This document shows positions 23,990 to 36,100 of a DNA stretch of 64,000 nucleotides, in pieces. The translations under genes and the position numbers were made by a program. Numbering within the stretch: position 1 is the first letter of the stretch; each line of letters opens with the position of its first letter. Location: positions 248,001 through 312,000 of the forward strand of contig NADL03000064.1 of the NCBI GenBank assembly GCA_002205965.3. The letters run 5' to 3'. The notes under the pieces were generated by a model, which was given only the letters and a program-made list of their open reading frames with translations, had not been told where the DNA came from and did no database searches. Origin of the DNA: Kappaphycus alvarezii. Its lineage: Eukaryota > Rhodophyta > Florideophyceae > Gigartinales > Solieriaceae.

Positions 23990-26640
23990 AAGTGGGCGTC
24001 AAGGGTTTGAAAATATGCGAATTATACTACCTTAATTGATAATCGCAAATCTTCGACCATTTTTTAACTGGTCAATCGAAATACTGCTTTGTTGGGAGCG
24101 TAAGTGCTGCAATTCCTCCCATTTCTGTCAATTAAGACTTGTCTGTCATTAATGCTCATTATTTTGTAGGGTCTTTTCCACTTATGTTTGGACTTTTTAC
24201 GATATACTGGAACTTTACTTCCAATTCTAAGTTCTTTGTTGGCTGCATTTGGGAGCTGCTAATTCAGAGCGGTTGTAAGTGAAGAGATCATCTCCATATC
24301 AGCTCTTGCCATTTGGAGCGCTTTCGTTAGTTCCATTTGATTCGGAAGGTCGCTATGCATGACATGAAATCTCTTCAAAGCTCTAAAGAAGAGTAACGAC
24401 GGAACTAGCCCTTCTGTGTTCATATTATCTTTCATAGACACAACAGAGAGAAGTAGAGCGAGTTCCCATATCAACTTCAAACTCTAAATGGAGACCCTTT
24501 TTGTAAACACGGTGTTATGGATTATATTAACTTTCTCCGAAACCAATAGAATTATGAATTTCAACTCCAGATAGGCTGAGGTTAATTTAATTCTATTTTA
24601 TCAAATCCGGCTACACTTTTGGAAAAAAATTGACAGTCTTGGTTCACTTTCAATCTTTCAGAAATTCCAGTGCAAATTGTTGTCCAGCACTCAAAAGAAA
24701 AGAGTTTCAAATAGATTCTTCACTTTGACAGTGTAAGAATACAGCATTGCCGAAATGGTTTGCGTCAAGGATATGAAGTACGAGATTTCTTTCAAGAAAC
24801 ATAATATCAAGAGCTAACTCTTTGTTGAATACGATTCCATCGGGCGTACTGGGCAATCTGGACTGATCTATTTTTCATTTCAAAGTGCTGACATGATCGG
24901 AATTGTTTGGATATCTCCGAAACCAAATCTCGTGTCCCATTTGTTGCCCCCTCTATTCTAGATCTTCTAGCTATATTGAATAGCTTTGAGGCAGTAGGAT
25001 GAAAATTATAAATTGAGGCGCTTTAATTGAGACTTTATTTCCAGAATTTCAGAAAAATCCCACAGAACTCACATATATCCTTGTTTACGTGTGATTGCCA
25101 TATCCTATCCATGCCTTTTTGGATACAAATAGGTTGTAAAAGTAGTCGGAAACAAATCAAAATCTATCTAAAGCTTCTAAACCAATCAACAAAGGAATAT
25201 TGGCATTATTTAAATTGACGTAAAGCATGGACAAAGCACAATCAGATGTTGAAATACGAATTGGAATCCAGGAAATATTTGTAAATATTCCATCACCAAA
25301 CTTGTAAACAGTTTTCACGTGCTTACGTTTTATTTTAATCCCAGGTAGGCCACAATATTCCTTTGGTTGTGATTTTCCAATCACTGATTTTTGAGAACCA
25401 GTGTCGAGACATATTCCGTAGAATTTTTCGGAATAACACGGTTATAGATGAGGGGCTTGTCGCGTTACCTTTCAGTCTGCCTTTGGCTAGGAGCACTTCG
25501 GCTTTTTTGGGTGCATGTAGTCACCCAAAACCAGTTATTTCTTAACCGTAATTTGTGATAAAAAAAACTGTACAGTGTCATCCTTTGATTATTTTTCATC
25601 CATTCTTCCATTTTCAGGTTCCTAATCATCACTATTGACGTCTCTGAAGAAATCCTGAGCAGGAAATATTTCTTCATCTAATTCCTGGCAGAGCTCAAAA
25701 AGTGCTCATTTCAATGCCCTGGCTGAATCTTTAAACAAGCTCCTCTTATATTATTGAAACTTCTTAGCAACAATATCAGCCATTGACTGGCGACATTGAG
25801 AAAGAATGTGGCCCTTTTTACCACACTCCCTACAAACTTTATCATCACTAGATTCGTTTTTTGGCATTTTGTAAGTGCCGCTGCTAAATAAGCTACCGTA
25901 GTGACTAATGACTTCGGTAGAACGCGGTTCACGGCTGTATTGACTTTGTCCTGTATACAGTGTATCAGCAATCCGGCTAAGGGGTGTAGAGTCTGCATCT
26001 GAGATTGATGTCAACCGCAGGTTCCTCTGATCTCTTATTAGTCCACACTCCTTCTCTGGCTCGACTTGGACAGCAGAAATGAGCCGACTATAAAATGATT
26101 TATAATTCAAGTCAGCATAGCTTTCTCTGCTTCAAGGATCACGAGCCCAGGAGAATCCAATAACTGCGGACTGAAGATACTCAATTTTGTACCTTTATGA
26201 ATCGAAGTAGGGTAGTTTCTGAGGAGTCAGCTTGGATATTTACTCGTTGATTTTCGCGATGGCGTCATTTGCATTGCACCTATCGGAAACATACTCGGTC
26301 ACTGGAACGTTTCGAAGATATGCGTCAATTTAGATTTTCTCTGGGGAATAAAATATATTCACGTTCTAGCGCTTTCAGAGCGTGATAATAATGCATACTC
26401 ACACCTTCCACATTTGTTACGTAGAACTTCTAGGGATTCCTTGTAAAGAGATGGTAGAGATACCTGAATTTTTGTTCGTCACAGAGGATATATTCTTGGC
26501 AGGCATACTTGTATTCAGTTATTAACTCGTTCCAACATTCAGCTATGCTACCAGAAATTTTCTTATTTTCTTCCCTGAGGAGCATGGACGTGTAGTGTGA
26601 GACCTTTTCTTCAGACGGTGCGTATGGTTGGGTGGACACT
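23990..26640 (-). mobile_element. Copia-like retroelement fossil (gag, protease, integrase part)
   Basis: An old broken retroelement on the minus strand. Parts in order from high to low coordinate: a gag region (about 26,640-26,110); a nucleocapsid zinc knuckle with CX2CX4HX4C spacing near 25,810-25,850; an aspartic protease region (about 25,420-25,150) with the DTGS-type active-site motif and a downstream LLIGLE motif; and a region resembling the C-terminal part of an integrase and its basic tail (about 24,480-24,000). Having integrase directly after protease favours Copia order. Reverse transcriptase was not recognised in this stretch, and I could not define terminal repeats. It has many breaks and looks old. 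Confidence 0.65.
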
Positions 26641-26874
26641 GGAGTATAACGGATGTGGTTTGGAGCAAGTCTTAACTTTGATAGAGTTGGGGACGCGAGT
26701 TAGTTGAAATATGCACCAGTTTGGCATTTACTTCGTCAATAAGTACAATGTAACTTGCGAGTTATCGATGGGTTGCTCACAATCTGTCCCGAGAAATACA
26801 TGGGGACAGGGAAGTCCTCAAGCAAACGAGACCTTCATTCAGCAACAGAGAGGGAACTATCCTCAACATAACCC

Positions 26875-26903
26875 TTGACGCAGTCCACAAGAGACTGCGT
26901 CAA
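26875..26903. repeat. perfect 11-bp hairpin, 7-nt loop
   Basis: TTGACGCAGTC (26,875-26,885) and GACTGCGTCAA (26,893-26,903) are exact inverse complements around CACAAGA. It lies about 240 bp beyond the gag end of the Copia-like fossil. Confidence 0.8.
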
Positions 26904-26909
26904 TTCTGT

Positions 26910-28730
26910 GTTTTGTCTAATAACTTGACTAAAAACCGTATTAATATAGCCCTTTGAAAGGCCATATTAATGGAAATTTAGTGCATCGGAAATTATAGCC
27001 TTTCTAATGTTTTCTCTTCTCATACTAGGGCCTATTTTTGATGTAAATTATGCCCTAATAGTTTTCTTTCTTGGTTTTTAAATCCCATTTTGGAAACACC
27101 TTTTTAATTTAATTTTTTCACGTTTTTTTGTTTTCAATATTATTTTTAACAAGAATCATACTTAATTCAGTAATTCAAATTTAAACTTACATACTTAATT
27201 TAGCTATTCAAATTTCAACTTACTTAGATCAAGATAGAATATCCAGATTTTTTTAAAATAAATCTAGTTTAAAACTACCTTCATAGGAATATTTCCAGCC
27301 TTTTGTTACCGGAAATGTAAATGACTCTCGACGCTGTGTTTGCACTCCTGACGGTAGGGCGGATTATCTTTTTCTGAAAGTGATTCTTGGGCTTCCGGCT
27401 CTATAAATGGACTAAGTAGGTTTTAGACCTGTTTCAAATAGCCGGATTTTCAACTAGCATGCACGCAGTCCTCGTCCGCCTTTGTTCTTCCGGGCAAGAG
27501 GGTTCAGTTTGACTTTAGCAAATTAAAGTTGGAATACTGCCTTTCGTTCAGCTCGACTCCCTTTTTTTATCGTCAATCATGCCTCCTCTGGCGCCACTGT
27601 CCTTCTATTCCCGCTCTTCAACTTGCACGAAGCAGCTCCTTACAGCGTGACTCACCGAAGCGTTTATTTTACAGCACGTGTCCCGCTGGTGCGGAAATTT
27701 ATGTCACACGACACTTATCACCGGGGATGGGGTGACGCTGACAGATGTTGACTGTAGTGCAATGCGCGTTGCGCAGTTCTTCTCGTCTACGAACGGAACA
27801 CCGTCAGACAATGAGAAATCCATCACACACACACGAAGACTCACAGTTTGTTCGCTGTACCTCTTTCTCTTTAAGCACCCTGCGATGCAGTAGCACAGCT
27901 CGCCGACGGCGAGGAGAAATGGGGTTGGAAGAGCGGGGGTATTTCCTTGGACGGCTGGACGGTATACTTGTCCTCCGGGTTTTAAGGCCGGACCGTGGTC
28001 CGCGGAATGCTAGAAACTTGGTATGGGTCGATTCCAAAGAACCGTAGACACCAGGGGTGTAATCCAGGACGAAGAAGTTGTAGTATTGGGTCAGCTATGC
28101 TGATTATCTCCTCTGGAGATTAGTATGTTGTCACCAACGACAACCTTGAAGTTCCTATTTGTATATAGACGCCGGAGTCCGGGGCGCCAGGTGTGAGTGA
28201 ATATCACAAACAAACAACAAAAGGGGTAGTATAATATTGGATAGGGGGGAATAGAAAGGGGGACCCGGGCGGATAAACGTGGCTATAGCCAAAGTTGCCG
28301 TTGGCAAGGTTGCTGCAAAGGCGGAAGTTGGGATTCAAGTTCAGAGCCAACACCGGGGTAGCTGTTTAATCTGGGGCCCTAGTTGCCAGGTAGGTATAAA
28401 TACTAGTTAACTAGGTTAGGGTTATCTAGGGCGGCGGGGTGAGGGAGGTTAGGGTCAGCCAAGTTAAAGATAAGTAAAGTCGACACTTGGCCCAATAGGT
28501 GCTTTTCACTTGCGAAAATATCAGGTCCCATTTGGGGGCCGAGTGGTCCAGATTGCAAGCCCTCAAGCCCCATCGGGTGAGGATACAGTACCAAAAATAA
28601 TAGTAGGCGACAAAAGAAAATTTCCCTTACTAACTGTACAGTACAGTACCAGCTGGTTAGCAGTGAATCAGATCAAAAAAAGATCACAAAATTAGCTCTG
28701 CCGATGGCAGTACAGTATGTGTGCCAATTG
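26910..28730. other. spacer; AT-rich then GC-richer
   Basis: AT-rich to about 27,300, then GC-richer with overlapping short frames on both strands at 27,529-28,047 and 28,403-28,695. No domain recognised. It could include worn long terminal repeats, but I could not pair any. Confidence 0.35.
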
Positions 28731-28734
28731 CACT

Positions 28735-29560
28735 ACAGTTGACATGTTGCAAAGGGTCGATCAGGATTCCGATCTTGTTCCGGATGTGCTCGCGTTAGGT
28801 GGGCTATATGATACCAAAATCGAAAGCCCTGGTTGACCACCGGATAGTGTTCAAAATATCAAAAAATTATTCGTCTGCATTTACCGGCTTAATCGTGGCT
28901 TGAAACAACGCGGAAATAGGGTAAATATGTACATTTTCACTACCGAAAAGCGAATAGACTGCCTTCTTAAATTCCTCTAAATCGGTAAATCCGGACTATC
29001 ACGAAATTTCAAGAGATAAGAAGCAGACTCCCTTCCACCTTCTGGTAGATTGGAGTGCCATCCACAGCTTTCGACGCATCGTACGGTTTCGCAATTGGCT
29101 TGACAATGATACGATATCTACGCTTCGGTACAAATATATTGGATACCAACCCACATATCTACCACAGTAAATTAACCCCCCATTTACACAGAAGCAGACT
29201 GGAGGTAATAGCAGCGATCCTTGGAAAAGGCAGACAGTTTTGCTAGTGTAGAGCGGTCGATTGGGTTGAAATAATATTGTTGATCTGTTGTTTTCCTTCG
29301 ATGCCCAAGGCGACGAGGCCTTAAATAGGGAAGTAGAAGCCGTAGTCTATCTCTAGCATACCTACTACTTTACTAGCTACGATCCCTAGCGGGTAACCTG
29401 GATCCTCCTCTAACTCTAACATTATATCTAACATAGTGTAATATCGATGTGGAGGATAGAGAAAGTGTAGCCTACGGTGACTAACTAGTAGTAAGGGCAA
29501 ATTAGCTATCCTACAGGGCTGAATATAATGTGTAAATAAAATTTACGTAGCTATCCTGCG
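28735..29560 (+). repeat. dispersed repeat R3, copy 2, with coding relic and R2 nested inside
   Basis: A worn coding segment before the insertion reads YRLNRGLKQRGNRVNMYIFT and then TEKRIDCLLKFL (about 28,890-28,980), basic and probably helical. Beyond the insertion, readings such as LEVIAAILGKG and, in another frame, GDEALNREVEAVVYL continue a hydrophilic protein. The segment from about 28,985 on is shared with copy 1 at 21.7-22.1 kb. The family is not one I recognise. Several stops and frame changes make it a pseudogene. Confidence 0.5.
29030..29189 (+). mobile_element. R2, copy 2: 160-bp insertion with target duplication
   Basis: The segment is flanked by the 11-bp direct repeat AGAAGCAGACT (29,019-29,029 and 29,190-29,200; the last two bases may be shared by chance). 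It interrupts R3, since the uninterrupted R3 copy at 21.75 kb has only one AAGCAGA at the same point. A short non-autonomous element is the natural reading. It is not clearly tRNA-derived, and I saw no poly(A) tail or terminal inverted repeats. Confidence 0.65.
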
Positions 29561-29997
29561 CACACTGTGAAAGAAGTTTACACAGAAAGGCAATTCATTA
29601 CGGGCAAGAATTTAAGAAGCTTCACTAAAAGTGATCATTTTTGCGATGTCTCCCTATGTTTTTCTCGACGGAATGTGAAACTTTAGCTTGAATAGCAATA
29701 CCCAGACGAGGAAACAAGGTCAAATATCTCGGAACCTTATTGAGCAGCAATTAAACCGTGAAAATGCTATTCTTTCTCGCCCAGGAAATACGTGTTGTAA
29801 GACATGGGGTAAATCTGGGGTAAGGGGGTGGTTTAGTTAATTTTCCTCATGAAAGCAATAGCGCAGACGAGGTCTAATTTGAATTTGATGTTAGTTTATT
29901 GCGAGTAGAACGTAGGGTGAAATTCACATAAACCTGCACAGTATGTGGGCGGCGAAGAAAACACTACGGTAATGATGGGTGCGCTATGAAATGGCTA
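29561..29997. other. spacer
   Basis: No gene or repeat recognised between the end of R3 copy 2 and the QRH module copy on the minus strand. Confidence 0.35.
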
Positions 29998-30207
29998 CTA
30001 GAAATTAGCTGCGAGCCTTGTCGACAGACATGCGGCGTCTGAAGCAACCATTAACGCGGAATGCCGCTGCAGGAGTGTGGCCCTGACCTTGGGGTTCAAA
30101 CTACCATTACATGAAAGTCTCGCTTGTGGGCGGTGAACTGCTCCGAAGTTTGGCATAGGACGTTCGCCAGTCACAGACGGACAGCATAGCTCGAATATAT
30201 TTTCCAA
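29998..30207 (-). CDS. short frame ending in the QRH module, copy 2
   Basis: A minus frame of 69 residues whose end reads TLLQRHSALMVASDAACLST before the stop at 29,998. The pattern LLQRHSAL....AACL matches copy 1 at 21.2 kb despite many nucleotide differences. The upstream minus frame 30,270-30,533 (87 residues, true ATG) may belong to the same unit but is in another frame. Function unknown. Confidence 0.3.
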   Translation of the reverse strand: MENIFELCCPSVTGERPMPNFGAVHRPQARLSCNGSLNPKVRATLLQRHSALMVASDAACLSTRLAANF

Positions 30208-31500
30208 CAGTATCTTCCAACAGGAAACACACCCAAGACTTCCCCCCAGACGGAGAGTCGTCTGGCACTCTAGAAAAAGTTCACCAGCACAATAAAGTCG
30301 GCTTCAGGAGCATTTTGTTCGGTTCCCTGCTCAATTTTCACAGTACGGAAACTATCTGCGACCGGACCCGTCGCGTTGATAACAGAGGCAAGGTTGTGAG
30401 CTGGCCATGGGCAAGATAAGTTCTGATATCCATTAAGTTCCTCGATCGGTATACCCTGCCACGTTTTCTGGAAGACATGAGGAGAACTGGACTTTCGAGT
30501 TGCCAAACTCATGGAAGGAGTGCTAGAATGCATATGAATTCAGATTTGCTAGCCTCTTCCTAATGAGATAAATCTAGATACAAACATACGCACGTGGGGA
30601 AAAACTGCTCTTCTCTGTCGGAAACGATTGAAAGAGACTGGTCTTAGGTACGGGCCCGGTCTGGAAGCTTTTGTAAGCGACAGCGGTTGTAGTGGTGACC
30701 ATTTTTTTCTGATTCAGGATGACGTACCGTACCGTACAGTACGGACAATGCCGTAACACTTCATTAGCGATCGGTATGGTTATGGTACATCTAGAGAACT
30801 GCAAATACATGTTAACCTCGACCGGCACGGAATTCCACGGGATCTTGCGAGGCAATGGTGCTCGTAGTGTCGTAAAGTGCTTCTGTGATTTGCACGGAAA
30901 GCCTACGCACTTGGTATATTGACGCTAATTGGGTGTGACGATGCAATCCATGCTTTGGTGCACATGGCATGCTTCATGTAAAATTTTCAAGCTACAGGCT
31001 GACCGCCTCTAAGGAAGCTGTGGTTTAGTGGTGGGGGAGACCCACTGATTTCCTCACATCTCTGGCCAACCTTTACATGCGCTTTGTCTTGTAACGCGCC
31101 CAATGCTAATTAGCAATTTGGAAGAAGATAATATTTACTGTTTACTTTTCTAGAGTGTGCACCGACTGATCGACTATCAGTTAAGAGAGCTCACTGGATG
31201 GTCCAAGTCGGCCGCATTTGTCCAACAGAGAAACCCCTGGACATCCAAATGAAATCGTGTTTTGGGCAAATTACAGTACAGTTGAAAATAATGAAGCAGT
31301 ACGGGACTATTTTTATTCCGCATTGATCTTAAGGCGGGATGCTTCGTTAACGATAAGTGCTTGTCTGGAGAGGCGCTGTTCCTTGTATTGAAATGAGAAA
31401 GTCCTACAAGGCACTTGTGTGAAAAAAAATTCCGCTGCAGTGGGATCTTGATAAGACGCGGCTGTAATATTGGGAACGGCAAATGCTCACGATGGAGGGA

Positions 31501-31519
31501 AGTACTGTACAGTACAGTA
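31501..31519. repeat. GTAC palindrome cluster
   Basis: AGTACTGTACAGTACAGTA. Further copies follow at 31,556-31,570 and 31,810-31,870. Confidence 0.8.
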
Positions 31520-34406
31520 TAATGGAGGTGATCTGAATTTACTGCGAAAACTATGTAGTACAGTACATGTAGGGCATATAGGGAACTGGTAAGACTGTAT
31601 CCGTTTGTATCACGCTGGACAACAAGCATTAACTGCAACAAACTGAACTGGAATTCGTGTGAGGTGCTGTACGTACTGTACTATATGTAGGTGCGATACA
31701 CCTTAAATAATAAAGCAAGGGCCTTAGGCCTTCCCAGTAATAATACAATTCGAGGCAGAATATCGTATTTGACGACCCACCACTACGTACTATACGTATA
31801 CCACTGTACACACCACTGTACTGTACTATGCAGTACAGTGCAGTACAGTAAGTCTGTACAGTAATACACGCTAGGAGTACAGTAGACAGTGATGTCACTG
31901 TAGCCGAAGGGATATACTTAAATTAGAAATTCGAAAGAAAAGTTTCTCCTGATATTACTCTAGCGCAAGAAGCGTGGTATTTACTACCCTCCAATCAGAT
32001 TATATCCGTGCGAAACATAACAGTACTGTATTGTGCTTGAACAAAACGTGAAGATGAGTTTTCGTGCTATCATATTCAATAATACTATCCTGCAGCAGCT
32101 GTATTCCAGTGGCTCGAATTATTCTACACAACTCTAACAATTTCATCGGCACCAGAGTGATTGAGACAGTCGAGATTTCTGGTAACGGTTGCTTTTTCCG
32201 CTAGGAGAGAAGTGAGTGTTCAACGTGAGCCACAGCCGTGTAGGTCGGGAGATGCCAACAGTCGAGGAGCACTTCATCTGAAAGTTGAGTTCCAAGCAAT
32301 CCATGCGTGAAATGATCTCCGCAAGGCTTGAGGCATGAAGAAAAATACTGTCCACCACTGCATACGATACCGTGTAACCATAAGAATCTGGTCGTTTGCA
32401 TCAACTGAATTTGTACAATGTTCCTCATAGCAACGGGACGACGGATAGTCTTCATTTGTAGGTTGGAAAAAACTATTGCAAAATGAAAAAAACCTTAAAA
32501 TTTTTGAAATCTAATGCAGACATACGTCGGCATTATCGCACAGAAAAACGCTGCATTGTCATGCCTCACAATTTCCCTGATAATCATCTTACTTTTTATT
32601 TCCCTGATAATTGATGAGTAAATATCATCTTCCTTGTGGCAGTGAGCAACTGGCCTGTAGCGCGCTGACAACCTGATGGGTGAGGGGGGAAAATGGGGTA
32701 TGTGAGCTTTTTTATTGTGAAAAGTTGGGTTGGTTTTCTGCGATGGTGAACTGACCTGATTTCGTATTGAATTGGAGCATTTTAATTTGAGAGAGAAGCA
32801 TTTCATAGTTACAACGTTGTATTTGATTGGAAATGGAGGGTGGGTGCCAGGTGAGTCTTGAGCTTGTACTGATGTTTGAGGATGATTGGTGTACTGCAGT
32901 CCATCAAATCACTTGACGGATAGAGTACACAAGCTCCTATTAAGCCATTTCAAAATGAGATCGCCTGCTCTGCTGCTGCTGATCGGTGAGGTTTTGTAGA
33001 TTACAGAAGTTGTTCTGGAACTGTGTCTTTTTGAACTGCAATGCTGCTTGCCCTTCGGCAAAATGTACGTATTGCGTCATTTTTAATGCGTTTCGCTGGT
33101 TCTGTATGTAGACGTTCCAACGCAACAGACAAGTACTTGGATGCGTCGCTTACTAAATGGCGATGACTTTTGATTCTGCTCAAGTTTGTAAATTGTTCCT
33201 GCTTTCGAAAGCATTTGTGACTGTACCTTTACACTACTCAAGTTCCTTAGAAAAAAGGTGGACAAGCAAGAAGTTATGGTAGAGTTTGTTTTAGAACGAG
33301 GGTTAGTTGGAGGACCAATGAATGGCTTGCAAACAAATACGTGAGTATTTGGTGCGGCTATCCTGTGAAGCAGTGGCTGTAAAAACTTTGTCAACCGATA
33401 GTCTCGATCAATTTTTTTTGAAATCTGATCCAAAGGGAACTCGAGGAGTACCAAATGTATACACACTTAACTGAAATGGAAATAACTCAAATAGCCTTTT
33501 AAAAATGAGGAAAAATTACGTTTTTTCATTGGATTCAAGACAAAGTAATTCCGCATTTATTGTTGCAAACAAATGTATGGTGCAGTGTGCGATGAGGGTC
33601 CAATTGGGTACTAGTTATATCATAAGCATATCCATAGCTGAAGTGGTGAGTTCCAGTATTTGATTGGAATGCTTTCGGAGAAAAGCAATGTTTTCTTGGC
33701 TTTCAGGACAGCAGTACTATCACGGCAAATAAAAGTTTGGCATGATTTCTTTTTTTTTGAAGCAATAAAAGAAAAGATTGTTGCTTCAATTGGTTGTGCT
33801 TTTTATGGGGCATTGTCCTGTACTGTACCGTACTGCACATGGAAGCTAGGTGATATACGTATTAACCTAGTAGCATTTGTAAGGGTTTTCGCGAGTGCAG
33901 AGTGGTTGGTGCGGAACAGCCTTGAGAGTCTATTGTGACAAACAGCGAGAGCTGTATTGAAGGATCAATTTATGTGGCATCAATTGAAGGGACAAAGTGG
34001 TACTTTGGCGTCGTTCTATAGCGGACCGATGTGCTGAATCTTCATTGTGCATGTCACTGGTCCATACCGAATAGCTGTCCTTTGTAGACCTGTGGAGTGT
34101 AGCGCAAGGAATGGGAGTCCAGGAACATAATTTTTTTTTAGCGGCCTGGAATGAGAGGCGCGTCCACTCGACCTACAATTTTCCTGAATGTGTTTAACGC
34201 GTTTCACACGCACCCGGTTGAGCTGTAAACACTAGTTAGCATATGTTGATGATGATATAGTGTTGATATTGACATCAGTATCCCCAGTAGCATTTTTAAA
34301 CCTGTACATCCGTTGAAATTATCTTGGTCTGCCTCTGTTTGAAACATATACGCAGCAGTGGTACTCAAGTACAGTACTTGTAAAAAATATGACTATGGGA
34401 TAATGC

Positions 34407-34453
34407 ACAGTACTGTACAGTGTGCTGCGGTACAGTGCTGTACAGTACAGTAC
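34407..34453. repeat. GTAC palindrome cluster
   Basis: About 47 bp made mostly of overlapping TACTGTACAG and TACAGTAC units, able to fold back on itself. Confidence 0.8.
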
Positions 34454-34655
34454 CGTAATGAAGGGTACTCGCTAGATATGCAAGGACGAGATAGCGCGCG
34501 GTGGTCCTGTTTGTTTAATTACGCAGTGAAAGCTCCAGTAAAACACTGTACTGTACTGTACGCACGATATGGGTGAATTTGTACTGTACTTATGCAATAT
34601 GCACTGTACACGCGGTTTCCTGACAGTCACCACGAGGTTACACTGTTTGGCAGAA

Positions 34656-34685
34656 TACTGTACAGTACTGTACTGTACAGTACAG
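34656..34685. repeat. GTAC palindrome cluster
   Basis: About 30 bp of uninterrupted TACTG/TACAG units around several GTAC centres. Another cluster lies at 34,545-34,562. Confidence 0.8.
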
Positions 34686-35279
34686 CGGATGCGCTATGCT
34701 GGTACGGTACCAGGCGCGACAGGAGATTTGTACAGTAAGTATACAAGAACACAAAAAAAGATCCTTTCTTGAGATAGCCTATTGCTGCTTGCGGTTATAC
34801 GGATTTCTCTGTTCTTGTCCTAATTTCGTGGTTGCATTGGATATTCTAATTAGTTCCTTGTTTATGAGACAGCATTGTTTTTTTAAAAAAGAGTAATATT
34901 TTGCCCAATCTTGGCACAGCAAGTCAAGGATACTTCCCTTTTGATACTGTACCACAGTCAAGTAGAGAAATGCTCCCCATTTTGAATCTAGAAACTCGGT
35001 ACGAAACTTTTGTAGTCTAGCGGAATTTGTTTGCCTGGTCCTGACAGGCCCATAGGATTTTGCAGCTTTTTTTTAAAAAAAATTTTGATTTTAGTTGCAG
35101 ACACCTGTGGCTCCTGGCCTTCACACACGAGGCTCCAGAGGCGCCACAAGCCTAGACCCTCTTTTGTGGGAGACTACCCAACTATCATCTTTCAAACGTA
35201 AACATCAACGTTCTACGCGTGTTTTATTTTTCTTTCATTTTTTTTAAATATTAAGTTTTAAAAAGTTTGGTCTACTTAA

Positions 35280-35646
35280 TCTCTTGTTTTTACATTAGCA
35301 TATTCCCTGCTTCCCCTCTACGCCCCCTCTCCACCCCCTTCCGTCCTCCCAGTATCCGTTCTCTTGGCACAGGCCTGTGCTTGAACTAGTTGAAAATCAC
35401 CATTTGCCCTGTCGTGCGTACATGTGTAGATTAACGGCAAACCCGCACGAAAATATTATTTTATCATTATCCATTTTCTCTCGACGACTCTTTCGTTTCG
35501 CTCCACTAACATTGTTCGACACTTCCCTCACTCCATCAGTTGGCCATTCCCCTCCACCTCTCCCTACTCAACTTACACCCCCCAATTCCCCACCATCTCT
35601 ACATTAGCCTCATGTCTCGTCAATGAACCATTGAGTTGCGTCGGAT
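35280..35646. promoter_or_regulatory. pyrimidine-rich upstream region of the host gene
   Basis: The + strand turns strongly C- and T-rich about 370 bp before the first credible ATG of the gene at 35.65 kb. A frame at 35,377-35,607 starts at a non-ATG codon and looks composition-driven. No clear TATA box. Promoter function is inferred from position only. Confidence 0.3.
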
Positions 35647-36100
35647 ATGGAGGACAGAAAGGCTGACTTGTGGCCGCCCTCCACTCGCCCCCAACCGCCG
35701 TCCCACATCCCCCCTCCTCCCCAACAACAACAACCCGCCAACCTTGTCTACACTCACCACGAACAACACACTTCTCCCCGCATGGTCTCAGGAATGACTT
35801 CCCGTTGCATCCCTGATGATGTCCCACGCCACTAACCCCGCTTTAGCTTCTCACCCCTTTGCCAACACTATGCCACTCCTCGACACTTCCACCGATGTCT
35901 TGCCACCCATACTTCCCGGAAAGCGATCTTACGGCCCTGATGATCAGCAACCCCCCTCTTCCCTGCCCAACACATCCGACTGGACAAACAATCATGGTCC
36001 CCCTCCGAAGAAAAAGCGCCCCATGCATCCCCCTCCACGCTCCGTTGGTGCAGCCGCTAGTGCCTATGCTTTCCCTTCCACAACCCCATCGCGGTCGTGA
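35647..36100 (+). CDS. N-terminal part of the host gene, in two other frames
   Basis: Two frames look more protein-like here than the long frame running beside them. 35,647-35,835 starts at a true ATG (MEDRKADLWPPS) and is rich in P and Q, with a QQQQ run. 35,816-36,100 starts ATGATG and carries GKRSYGPDD and the basic cluster GPPPKKKRPMHPPP, a plausible nuclear localisation signal. To join the long frame at 35,895-37,181, two +1 changes would be needed, near 35,820-35,850 and 36,060-36,100. A CACTAACCCCGCTTTAG run ending at 35,846 looks like a branch point and 3' splice site, but the only donor in the right phase (35,804, GTTGCA) is weak. Small introns, sequencing errors or decay would all explain the pattern. 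Confidence 0.4.

Larger units (their letters stand above)
30540..35270. other. non-coding tract rich in GTAC palindromes
   Basis: No convincing gene. Several minus frames (31,177-31,641; 32,495-32,806; 33,083-33,466; 32,940-33,125) are open for 60-150 codons but show no domain and switch frame. The glutamine-containing end of 32,940-33,125 is the least random-looking. Many GTACTGTAC/GTACAGTAC motifs lie in this stretch and account for the recurring Y-C-T-V-L and Y-S-T-V-Q translations. Confidence 0.45.

Noticed and set aside
31177-31641. 154-codon minus frame
   Set aside because: It begins at a non-ATG codon, reads through GTAC clusters and has no domain. Length is explained by composition.
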